Shown piece after piece: positions 8,950 to 16,366 of a stretch of 64,000 bases of DNA (positions within the stretch are counted from its first letter, which is position 1; each line of letters starts with the position of its first letter). Made by a program: the position numbers and the translations under genes. Origin of the DNA: CATQHW01 sp965243545 (lineage in GTDB: Bacteria > Spirochaetota > Spirochaetia > SZUA-6 > Bin103). The stretch lies in contig OZ251573.1 in the NCBI GenBank assembly GCA_965243545.1, positions 4,340,001 to 4,404,000 of the forward strand, given 5' to 3'. Under the pieces are notes generated by a model. It ran no database searches. It saw only the letters and a list, made by a program, of their open reading frames with translations, and was not told the DNA's origin.

Positions 8950-9522
8950 CTACCAGTAGATGATACGCGTAAACGCGCTCCGCTCGCGCGGCGGCAGCGC
9001 GTCCACCTGCGGGATCAGGTAGCGGTTGTCGTCCACGTCGATCAGCAGCTTGCCGCCGCTGCCGAAGCTCACCGCCCGGTCGTTGCTCCACCGCATCAGA
9101 AACTCCACCGGGCCCTTGTCGGTATCGACGCTCATCGACACGTAGCCGCCGTCCCAGCCGATCCGCCGGACGCGGCTGATGGTGTGAAAGAAGTATCGCC
9201 GCTGCAGGGCCGACCGCACCAGCTCCGCCTGCTCGGCGGGAAAGTCGTCGAGCCGGCGCACGATGCCGATCTCCAGGTCGTCGCCGCGGCGGCGGCTCTG
9301 CACGATCGCTATGAACTCGCTGCGCCGCTCCACCGGAAAGCAGTACGCGGCGTACACGCCGCCGTAGACCCAGACGCCGGTGATCTCCAGGTGCAGCGCC
9401 GCAAAGTTGCCGGGATAGAACCGGCACGTCGCCGGGGTGAGGTAGCGCAGCTGCGAAGTGTCCGGGCCCTCGCCCCGTTTTTCGCGCTGCTCGGCTTCGG
9501 TCAGTTCGCGCGGCCGGCTCAT
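8950..9522 (-). CDS. DUF1854 family protein
   Basis: A 190-residue soluble protein of DUF1854. Recognisable features are LEITGVWVYGGVYAAYCFPVE (near 45-65), DDLEIGIVRRLDDFP (near 80-95), LQRRYFFHTISRV (near 105) and GKLLIDVDDNRYLIPQVD (near 155). Biochemical function is not established. Members are usually encoded beside a large ABC exporter and in some genomes near cyanophycin metabolism genes. Here the ABC exporter gene overlaps the start by 4 bp (ATGA, 9519-9522), so the two are coupled and probably work together. No cyanophycin gene is in the window. Confidence 0.82.
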   Translation of the reverse strand: MSRPRELTEAEQREKRGEGPDTSQLRYLTPATCRFYPGNFAALHLEITGVWVYGGVYAAYCFPVERRSEFIAIVQSRRRGDDLEIGIVRRLDDFPAEQAELVRSALQRRYFFHTISRVRRIGWDGGYVSMSVDTDKGPVEFLMRWSNDRAVSFGSGGKLLIDVDDNRYLIPQVDALPPRERSAFTRIIYW

Positions 9523-11858
9523 CCGGCCGGCTCCATCGACTCGACGGCGGCGTCGCGCGCCAGGTCGGTCTGAATCTTCACCAGGCGGTAGTAGATGCCG
9601 CGCCGGCGCACCAGCTCCTCGTGCGTCCCCTCCTCGCGCAGCCGGCCGCCGTCGAGCACGACGATCCGGTCGCAGTTCTTGAGGGTGCTGAGCCGATGGG
9701 CTATGGCGATGGTGGTCCGCCCTTCGGTCACCCGCTCCAGCGCGTCCTTGATCAGGTGCTCGGACTCGGTATCGACGCTGCTGGTCGCCTCGTCCAGGAT
9801 CAGCAGTTTGGGGTCGTAGAGCAGCGCGCGCGCGATGGAGACGCGCTGCCGCTGGCCGCCGGACAGCCCGGCGCCGCGCTCGCCTATGTAGGTGTCGTAG
9901 CCGAGCGGCTTCTGCATGATGAACTCGTGCGCGTTGGCGGCCATGGCCGCCTGCACCACGGCGTCGAAGCTCACGTCCGGGTTGCCGTAGGTGAGGTTGT
10001 CGTAGATCGTCCCGCGGAACAGGAACGACTCCTGCAGCACCACGCCGACGAACCGGCGCAGTTCCGGCAGCGGCAGGTTGCGCACGTCGACGCCGTTGAT
10101 CGACACGCTGCCGGCCGTGACGTCGTAGAAGCGGGCGATCAGGTTGATCAGCGTGGTCTTGCCGGAGCCGCTCTTGCCCACCACGCCGAGGTGTTCGCCG
10201 GGGCGCACCTCGAAGCTGAGGTCGTCGATCACCCGTTCGTCGCGTTCGTAGGAGAACTCGACGTGGTCGAAGCGGATCGACGCCGCCGGCTGCGCCGGGA
10301 TCGGCTGCGTGTCGGCCGACTCCAGGATCAGCGGTTGCGTGTCCAGAATCTCGAAGGTGCGCTGCGCCGCCGACAGGAAGCTGGTGAGCCAGTTGGCCAT
10401 GCGGGTGAGCTGCCGCAACGGCACGTAGAACATGGCCAGGTAGGTGAGGATGGCGGTGAGCGTGCCGAGGGTCATCAGGTCGTTCAGCACGCTGCGGCCG
10501 CCGATGAACCAGACCAGCACGCCGCCGAGCTGGAACAGCACCGCCATGCCGGGCTGGAACGACGCGGTCATGTACTCCACGCGCCGGAAGCTGTCGCGCA
10601 GGTAGGCGGAGGTGCGGTGGAAGCGCGCCACCTCGCGCCGTTCCTGGCCGAACGCCTTGACCACGCGCACGCCGTTGAGGATGGAGTTGAGCGCGCCGTT
10701 GAGCTTGCTGCGCGCGTCCCAGATCCGGTAGTAGCGAGGGTAGATGCGCCGCCAGAAGAAGACCGCGGCGGCGACCACGAACGGCGCCGGCACCAGGGTC
10801 ACCAGCGCCAGCTGCCAGTTGAGGCTGAACAGCAGCAGGCCGACCACGATCACCATGATGAGCTGCGCTACGAACCCGCCGGTCGCCTGCTCGATCAGCC
10901 CCTTGAGCTGCTCGGTGTCGTTGACGACGCGGCTCATCAGCTGCCCGGTGCTGTAGCGGTCATAGTAGGAGACCGACAGCCGCATCAGGTGGCGGAACAG
11001 CCGGGAGCGGAGGTCGTAGGTGATCTGCGTGCCGATGGCGCTGCTGAGCCGCAGGTGGATCCCCTGCACGACGCCGTCGGCCAGGAAGGAGCCGAGCAGC
11101 AGGGCGACCAGCCGCACCAGCAACGCCACCGCCTCCGCGTCCGGCAGCACCGGGTTGCCGGCCTGTCCGGGCGCCAGCACGCGGTCGGTGATCACCCGGA
11201 TGAGCTGCGGCGGCAGCACCGTCACGCCGATGGAAAACAGCACCAGCCCCATCATCAGCGCGGCCCGGCCGGCGTACGGCCGCATCAGACCGATCACGCG
11301 GCCCAGCACGCTGCCGGGGCTCAGGCAGCGGCGGCACGCCTCGCCGGGCGCTTCCAGGCGGACGCCGCAGGTCGGGCAGCGGTCGGGCTCCTCCCGGTCC
11401 TTTGCCTCCACCACCAGCGGATCGCCGGCCACCCACGCCTGCAGCTTGTCCGCCACCCGCTGAAACAGCAGCGCCAAGCGGTTCGAGTACGCCAGGATCT
11501 CGACCGCGGCGTCCTCGATCACCGCCTCCAGGAAGCCGCCGCCGACCCCGGCGCGGGTGCCGACGTCGTGGATGTCCTGGCGGGCCACGGTGACCCGCGT
11601 CGCCGTGCCGCCGCGCGCCGGCGCGCCGACGGTGGTGAGGCGGTCCGCTTCGACGATCAGGTAGACCGGCTCGTAGGCGCCGGACAGGTTGAGGTCGGTC
11701 CGCGCTATGAGCAGGGCCGCGCCGGGGTCGATGCCTTCGGCGCGGGCCAGCCGGTCGAGCTCGGCGGGCAACCGGCGCCGCATCGGGTGCGCGCCGGCCC
11801 CTTGGCGCTGTTCCACGGGGGTGGGGGGATTCTTGAGCACCGCGGGCGGCAAGCGCAA
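9519..11858 (-). CDS. ABC exporter (permease-ATPase fusion) with N-terminal domain and zinc ribbon
   Basis: A 779-residue ABC half-transporter. Residues 1 to about 150 form a soluble N-terminal domain unusual for exporters; a four-cysteine zinc-ribbon motif, CPTCGVRLEAPGEACRRC, follows near 160-177; then an ABC transmembrane region (about 190-480) and a nucleotide-binding domain (about 515-765) with Walker A GKSGSGKTTL, signature LSGGQRQRVSIARAL and Walker B LLILDEATSSVD. Such exporters partnered with DUF1854 are known, but the substrate is not. The start may be ATG 11858 or the internal ATG at 11783 (MRRRLPAEL); 11858 is kept because the frame is open. It is divergent from the AlbA_2 gene. 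Confidence 0.85.
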   Translation of the reverse strand: MRLPPAVLKNPPTPVEQRQGAGAHPMRRRLPAELDRLARAEGIDPGAALLIARTDLNLSGAYEPVYLIVEADRLTTVGAPARGGTATRVTVARQDIHDVGTRAGVGGGFLEAVIEDAAVEILAYSNRLALLFQRVADKLQAWVAGDPLVVEAKDREEPDRCPTCGVRLEAPGEACRRCLSPGSVLGRVIGLMRPYAGRAALMMGLVLFSIGVTVLPPQLIRVITDRVLAPGQAGNPVLPDAEAVALLVRLVALLLGSFLADGVVQGIHLRLSSAIGTQITYDLRSRLFRHLMRLSVSYYDRYSTGQLMSRVVNDTEQLKGLIEQATGGFVAQLIMVIVVGLLLFSLNWQLALVTLVPAPFVVAAAVFFWRRIYPRYYRIWDARSKLNGALNSILNGVRVVKAFGQERREVARFHRTSAYLRDSFRRVEYMTASFQPGMAVLFQLGGVLVWFIGGRSVLNDLMTLGTLTAILTYLAMFYVPLRQLTRMANWLTSFLSAAQRTFEILDTQPLILESADTQPIPAQPAASIRFDHVEFSYERDERVIDDLSFEVRPGEHLGVVGKSGSGKTTLINLIARFYDVTAGSVSINGVDVRNLPLPELRRFVGVVLQESFLFRGTIYDNLTYGNPDVSFDAVVQAAMAANAHEFIMQKPLGYDTYIGERGAGLSGGQRQRVSIARALLYDPKLLILDEATSSVDTESEHLIKDALERVTEGRTTIAIAHRLSTLKNCDRIVVLDGGRLREEGTHEELVRRRGIYYRLVKIQTDLARDAAVESMEPAG

Positions 11859-11944
11859 GCGGGCGGCGGCCGGCCGAAGAAAAGGTCAGGCCGATCGACG
11901 TGCGGCCGCAACCCCAAGGCTATACTGCCGCGCGAGGCGGCGCG

Positions 11945-13684
11945 GTGGAGTTGAGCGAGGCGGCAATCAGAAGCCGGCTGCGGTTGGGTGAGGACGGCCG
12001 CTGGGAGTTCAAGCAGATCGAGTTTCGCGGCAACCGCCCGGTCGGGCCGGCGTGCGACAGTCTTGCCGATGAGCTGGCGGCCTTCGCCAACGGGAACGGC
12101 GGGGTGCTGCTCTGCGGCGTCACCGACGACGGGCGCATCCGGGGGATGACGCGCGCGCAGTTGGACGCGGTGGAGCAGCTCGTCGTCACTATCTGCGCGG
12201 ATTCGATCAGACCGGCCATCGAGTTCGACGCCCTGCGCGTGGAGGTGGATGCCAAGGCGCTTCTGGCGGTGGAGGTGGCGGCCGGGTACGCCCTGCACGA
12301 CAGCCCGGGCGGGAGCTACCGCCGCGCCGGCAGCTCCAAGCGGCGCATGGGCAGCGATGAACGGCTGCGGCTGGCGCAACGGCGCGCGCAGTCTCGATTC
12401 CTGTGGTTCGACAAGCAGCCGGTCCCGGAAACCGGCTTTGCGTCGCTGGATGAGGATCTGTGGCGGCCGTTGGTGAGCGCGCAGGGCGCCGCCGCCCCCG
12501 ATCTCGCTCTGGCCAAGATGGGGCTGCTGACCGATACCGACGATGGGCCGCGGCAGGCGACCGTGGCCGGCATCCTGCTCTGCAGCCGCGCCCCGGAGCA
12601 GTGGCTGCCGAACGCCTGCATCACAGCCACCCGTTACTGGGGCGCCGACCGCGCCTCCGGGCAGGTGGACGCGCAGACCATCGGCGGACCGCTGCAGCGC
12701 CAGATCGCCGACGCCGTGACCTTTGCGGCGCGCAACATGCAGGTGGCGGCGCACAAGGACCCGGCGCGCCTCGACCTGCCGCAATACAGCGAGCGCGCCA
12801 TCTTCGAGGCCGTGGTCAACGCGGTGGCGCACCGCGACTACTCGATGCGCGGCAGCCGCATTCGCCTGTCGTTGTTCTCCGACCGCCTGGAAATCCAGTC
12901 GCCGGGGACGCTGCCGAACAGCCTGACGGTCGACAACATCGCCGACCGGCAGGCCACCCGCAACGAGGTGCTGGCCTCCATGCTGGGCCGGATGCCGGTC
13001 GGCGGCGCGCGCGGCAGCGGGGAGCGGCGCTACTTCATGGAACGGCGCGGCGACGGCGTGCCGGTGATCCTGAATGAGACCAGGGGCGTGAGCGGCCGGC
13101 CCGCGCAGTTCCGCGTGGTCGCGGACGCCGACGTGCTGGTGGTGCTGCCGTCCGCTCCCCTGGAGCCGAGTCCGGCGCGGGTGCGGATCGCGGTGCGCGC
13201 CGCCGGGCGGCCGCTGCCGGACGCCGACCTGCTGGTTCTGTTCCCCAACCATACCTGGAGGCGTGCTGCCGCCGGCGGGGACGGCATCGCCGCGGTGTCG
13301 CTGCACACCACCGAGTTGCCGTTGACCGTGTACGCCGCGGCGCCGGGCCATGCCGCCCATGTGGAGCGGGAGTGGACGCCGTGCCGGCGCGCGCTCGCGG
13401 TCGAGCTCGCCGCGTTGCCGGAGGGCGGCTCGGTCATCTTCACGGAAGGCGCCGGTTCCGTTCCCGGGCTCACCGGAACGCTGCACCCGGTCCGCGACGC
13501 CCACGACCGCACTTTCGTTTCGGCCTCCAATCTCGCCATCGACCAGGGCCGGCCGCAGCCGGTCCCGTTCACTCCGGGCGGCGAAATTCACCTCGCCGAC
13601 GCCGCCGGCCGCGAGCGGCGCGTCCGCATCGTCGACGTCGCCGGCCGCTCCGCCCTGGTGGAATACCGTATCGGGTTGCCTTAG
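11945..13684 (+). CDS. AlbA_2/Schlafen-type ATP-binding regulator with C-terminal beta-sandwich region
   Basis: A 579-residue protein starting at GTG 11945. Residues about 5-130 are an AlbA_2 (divergent AAA_4) nucleic-acid-binding domain with EFKQIEFRGN and ADELAAFANGNGGVLLCGVTDDG. A central region (about 150-390) resembles RecG-like transcriptional regulators, including the GHKL-like helix YSERAIFEAVVNAVAHRDYSMRGSRIR. The last 180 residues (LVVLPSAPLEPSPARVRIAVR onward) look like two beta-sandwich modules not usual for the family. Function is probably nucleic-acid-linked regulation. TATACT at 11921-11926 may be its -10 box. The gene is divergent from the ABC exporter and convergent with the broken lipoprotein gene. 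Confidence 0.75.
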   Translation: MELSEAAIRSRLRLGEDGRWEFKQIEFRGNRPVGPACDSLADELAAFANGNGGVLLCGVTDDGRIRGMTRAQLDAVEQLVVTICADSIRPAIEFDALRVEVDAKALLAVEVAAGYALHDSPGGSYRRAGSSKRRMGSDERLRLAQRRAQSRFLWFDKQPVPETGFASLDEDLWRPLVSAQGAAAPDLALAKMGLLTDTDDGPRQATVAGILLCSRAPEQWLPNACITATRYWGADRASGQVDAQTIGGPLQRQIADAVTFAARNMQVAAHKDPARLDLPQYSERAIFEAVVNAVAHRDYSMRGSRIRLSLFSDRLEIQSPGTLPNSLTVDNIADRQATRNEVLASMLGRMPVGGARGSGERRYFMERRGDGVPVILNETRGVSGRPAQFRVVADADVLVVLPSAPLEPSPARVRIAVRAAGRPLPDADLLVLFPNHTWRRAAAGGDGIAAVSLHTTELPLTVYAAAPGHAAHVEREWTPCRRALAVELAALPEGGSVIFTEGAGSVPGLTGTLHPVRDAHDRTFVSASNLAIDQGRPQPVPFTPGGEIHLADAAGRERRVRIVDVAGRSALVEYRIGLP

Positions 13685-13725
13685 CTTGGCTTAGCGCGTT
13701 TCCGTAGCAGCTTCCGGCTTAGCGG

Positions 13726-14172
13726 TCACTCCTCGGCCGCGATCTCGATCAGGAGCTCCTTGCCGTACAGCGTCTGGCGGCCCCAGAACAGATTTTCGAC
13801 CTGGCTGTTGCCGGTCGGCCGTCGCAGCACTGCCTCGGCGGTCGCACCATGGCCATTCGCGCCGGTTCTGGTAATCGTAACGCTCGGGGCCTCCGTGTAG
13901 CCGCGCCCCGGGTCCGTGAGCCTGACGCCGGTCACGCGAGCCCTTACCGTTATGGAGCAGATCGCGCCACCCATCTGCGGATCGAACGTACAGGATGCAC
14001 TATCCGCCGGATAGTAGAGGCCGCCGGGATTCACGATCCTCACCGCCGCTATTGAGCCGCCGCTGCCCAAAACCACTGCGAACTCCTCGCCCTGGCCGGT
14101 CGGCACATTGACCAGGTTAACGGCGGGGGGCGACGTGTAGCCGCTCCCGGGGAAAGAAGAGTGCGGTCCTAT
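13726..14172 (-). pseudogene. 3' fragment of lipoprotein gene cut off by the IS element
   Basis: This is the C-terminal portion (148 codons plus stop) of the lipoprotein gene whose 5' part lies at 15570-16278. When the IS and one target copy (14173-15575) are removed, AGT at 15576-15578 is followed directly by ATA at 14170-14172 and the reading frame continues without a break. The encoded segment contains repeats of a Gly-x-Gly-Tyr-Thr-x-x-Pro pattern (GSGYTSPPAV, GRGYTEAPSVTI) common in bacterial surface proteins. It now has no start except a GTG at 14106, so it is probably silent. Confidence 0.85.
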
Positions 14173-14181
14173 ACTCGCGAT
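14173..14181. repeat. Target-site duplication, left copy
   Basis: ACTCGCGAT directly flanks the left end of the IS and is repeated exactly at 15576-15584. A 9-bp duplication is within the range known for IS4-family elements. Confidence 0.9.
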
Positions 14182-15575
14182 CAGTACTGTCCGGTTTGGA
14201 GACCGTCGCGTGATTGTAACTGATTACACACATAAAGATTACAGGCAAAATCGGGTGGTGGCGACTTGAACTTGATTCGGCCGTCTCACGCGATCCGCTG
14301 GCCCACAGCCGTCCGGCGTACCGGTCGGTTCGCCACAGCCGACCGGCGGCTCGGTGCAGCACCCCTCGGCCGCATTCGCCTAACCTGCTGGCATGTATTT
14401 CGGCCAGACCCTGTTCTCCCAGGTAATGAACTACCTGCCGTGGACGACTTTCGCTCGCATCGTCGATCGCTACGCCGGCGACCGCAAGGTCCGTACGTTA
14501 CGCTGCACCGAGCACTATCGTGCGCTCGCCTTCGCGCAACTCACGCACCGCGAGAGTCTGCGCGACATCGAAGCCTGCCTGGCGGCTCGTTCTACCAAGC
14601 TCTATCACTGTGGATTCCGGACACCGGTGCGCCGCTCTACCTTGGCCGATGCCAACGAGCGGCGCGATTGGCGGATCTACGCGGACTTCGCCCAACGGTT
14701 GATCGTGCAGGCGCGCGCACTGTACGCCGACGAGATGTTGGCCACCAAGTTGAACGAGACCGCCTACGCACTGGACTCCACGACCGTCGATCTCTGCCTG
14801 TCGATCTTCCCCTGGGCGGCGTTCCGAGCCACCAAGGCGGCGGTCAAGATGCATACCCTGTTGGATTTACGAGGTTCGATCCCAAGTTTCATTCACATCT
14901 CCGACGGCAGGTTACACGACGTCAACGTGCTTGATTTGCTGGTGCCGGAGGCTGGCGCGACGTACGTCATGGACCGCGCCTACATCGACTTTCAACGCCT
15001 GTACGCGCTGGACCAGGCCGGCGCCTTCTTCGTGACTCGTGCCAAGAAGAACATCCGCTACCGGCGCCTGTACTCCACGCCGACGGACCGAACGCTAGGA
15101 GTCATCTCGGATCAGATCATCGCTTTGGGTGGGGCGCAGGCCAAGCTGAGGTACCGGGACCGTCTGCGGCGTGTCCGCTACAGGGACCCACAATCCGGCC
15201 AAACACTGGTGTTTCTCACCAACCGGACCGGACTTGATGCGGTGACGATCTGTGGTTTGTACAAGAGTCGGTGGCAGGTCGAGTTGTTCTTCAAGTGGGT
15301 CAAACAGCACCTGCGGGTGAAGCGTTTTCTGGGAGTTTCGGAGAATGCCGTGAAATCGCAACTGTGGATAGCGGTGTCGGTCTACGTGCTGGTCGCGATT
15401 ATCCGCAAGCGGCTGGGGATCGACACGCCGCTCTACACAATGCTACAGATCTTAACGGTCATGCCATTCGAGCAAGTACCGCTACATGAAGCACTTACGA
15501 TGGAAGATTACAGTTCGGAACCGGACCCGTCCGATAAACAGTTGCGATTGCTTGATTTATGACCGGACACTACTG
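14182..15575 (+). mobile_element. IS4-family insertion sequence, 1394 bp, intact
   Basis: Ends are defined by imperfect terminal inverted repeats: left CAGTACTGTCCGGT (14182-14195) and, reading inward from 15575, CAGTAGTGTCCGGT, one mismatch in 14. A perfect 9-bp direct repeat of target DNA flanks them. The element carries one full-length transposase, whose stop codon abuts the right inverted repeat. The 211 bp between the left end and the transposase are AT-richer than the host genes and probably hold its promoter. Perfect target repeats and an intact gene indicate a recent insertion. It interrupts a lipoprotein gene. Confidence 0.93.
14393..15562 (+). CDS. IS4-family transposase (DUF4372 N-terminal domain)
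   Basis: A 389-residue DDE transposase. The N-terminus (FGQTLFSQVMNYLPWTTF) matches the DUF4372 domain found in this IS4 subgroup. Catalytic residues are recognisable: first Asp in YALDSTTVDL (near 125), second Asp in YVMDRAYIDF (near 188) and the Glu of the YREK-type motif YKSRWQVELFFKWVKQ (near 290). Length is normal and no frameshift is seen, so it should be active. It is encoded opposite to the interrupted lipoprotein gene. Confidence 0.95.
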   Translation: MYFGQTLFSQVMNYLPWTTFARIVDRYAGDRKVRTLRCTEHYRALAFAQLTHRESLRDIEACLAARSTKLYHCGFRTPVRRSTLADANERRDWRIYADFAQRLIVQARALYADEMLATKLNETAYALDSTTVDLCLSIFPWAAFRATKAAVKMHTLLDLRGSIPSFIHISDGRLHDVNVLDLLVPEAGATYVMDRAYIDFQRLYALDQAGAFFVTRAKKNIRYRRLYSTPTDRTLGVISDQIIALGGAQAKLRYRDRLRRVRYRDPQSGQTLVFLTNRTGLDAVTICGLYKSRWQVELFFKWVKQHLRVKRFLGVSENAVKSQLWIAVSVYVLVAIIRKRLGIDTPLYTMLQILTVMPFEQVPLHEALTMEDYSSEPDPSDKQLRLLDL

Positions 15576-15584
15576 ACTCGCGAT
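15576..15584. repeat. Target-site duplication, right copy
   Basis: ACTCGCGAT, identical to 14173-14181. On the minus strand it encodes the last native codons (I-A-S) before the insertion. Confidence 0.9.
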
Positions 15585-16210
15585 CTCACCGGGTCCCTGC
15601 ACGATTCCCTGCGCCCTGCGGCCGCCCGCCGGCGGGGCCTCGAATTCCACGGTCGGGAGACCGTTCCAGTATTGGCTCCCTTGGTTGGTAATCCTGACGT
15701 GGCTGACCTCGCCCGTATTGATCCGCTGATGCGGGGCGGTGAGCACCAGCACCACGGCGCCCGGAGTCACTTCCGCCGAGATCGTCCACTCGGCGCCGCT
15801 GTAGTCGCCCTCGAAGGCCGGTTCGTACAAGGTGCTGGTGAAGGAGCGGCTTTCTCCGGCCAGCGCTACCCCGCCGATCGACACGCGCACGTCGTCGACG
15901 TTGCCGGCGGTGATCGCGTCCCAGGCGAACGGTTGGGAGCGGTTGCTGGTTTCGATCCAGATGTTGGCGCCGTCGTCGCCGAACTGCTCCGCATCGAGCG
16001 TCCACTTCTTGGGGTCCGGCGGCGTCGGGGTCGGCTCGGGCGTGGGCTCGACCGGCGGCGGTTCAGCGGCGCCCGAACCTCCGCCGCCGCTGCCCGGCGT
16101 TGCGGGCGTGGCCGGCGCGCAGGCGGTCATGGTCATGGTGACCGCGGCTACCGCCAGCACCAGCGCGGCGGTCATTGCGGACATCATGCTCCGAACCGCG
16201 TACTTCCGCC

Positions 16211-16232
16211 GGGGGGGGGGGGGGGGGGGGGG
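16211..16232 (-). repeat. 22-nt homopolymer tract (C22 on the coding strand)
   Basis: Uninterrupted G22 on the plus strand, C22 in the lipoprotein mRNA, between codon 16 of the ATG-16278 frame and the signal-peptide coding region. Tracts of this kind are classic phase-variation switches. At the length given, the upstream start and the lipoprotein frame are out of register by one base. Tract lengths from sequencing can be unreliable. Confidence 0.85.
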
Positions 16233-16309
16233 TAGAGGCGGTCAGTCGCGGTCGTACTGCTGTTCCGAAGAAGGACATCAAAATAGCTCCTGTCGCAGTT
16301 TCCGGGCAA

Positions 16310-16337
16310 AGTATCGACTGTCCGGACGGCGTGTCAA
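16310..16337 (-). promoter_or_regulatory. Sigma-70-type promoter of the lipoprotein gene
   Basis: On the minus strand, TTGACA (16332-16337) is followed after 16 bp by GATACT (16310-16315). The predicted transcription start lies about 25 bp upstream of ATG 16278, leaving room for the AGGAG ribosome site at about 16286-16290. Confidence 0.6.
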
Positions 16338-16360
16338 CGCGCGGGCGCGGCCCGCGCGTT
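16336..16360 (-). terminator. GC-rich hairpin after the ATPase gene
   Basis: A perfect 11-bp inverted repeat (AACGCGCGGGC, 3-nt loop, GCCCGCGCGTT) lies 6 bp after the stop of the leftward ATPase gene and overlaps the -35 box of the lipoprotein promoter. It lacks a U tract on the minus strand, so it may be a weak terminator or an operator. Confidence 0.4.
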
Positions 16361-16366
16361 TCGGAT

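Larger units (their letters stand above)
15570..16278 (-). pseudogene. 5' part of a surface lipoprotein gene: IS-interrupted and out of frame at a poly-C tract
   Basis: The best translation start is ATG 16278, preceded by AGGAG at optimal spacing and a sigma-70-like promoter. The first 16 codons run into a C22 tract. With 22 C the frame leads to a dead end at 16063; with 21 or 24 C it would join the lipoprotein frame, giving a basic n-region (RRKYAVR), the hydrophobic stretch SAMTAALVLAVAAV and lipobox-like MTAC, then a Pro/Thr-rich linker and beta-rich domain. Internal ATGs at 16187 and 16184 lack a good ribosome site. The frame then reaches the IS after GEIAS. The uninterrupted protein would be about 350 residues from the internal start. 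Function is unknown. Confidence 0.8.

Noticed and set aside
7670..9427. Long N-terminal extension of HisS
   Set aside because: It overlaps the DUF1854 gene in another frame, and the synthetase N-terminus begins at 8944.
9621..11954. 777-codon open frame on the plus strand
   Set aside because: Shadow of the ABC exporter gene; low-complexity His/Arg/Val-rich product.
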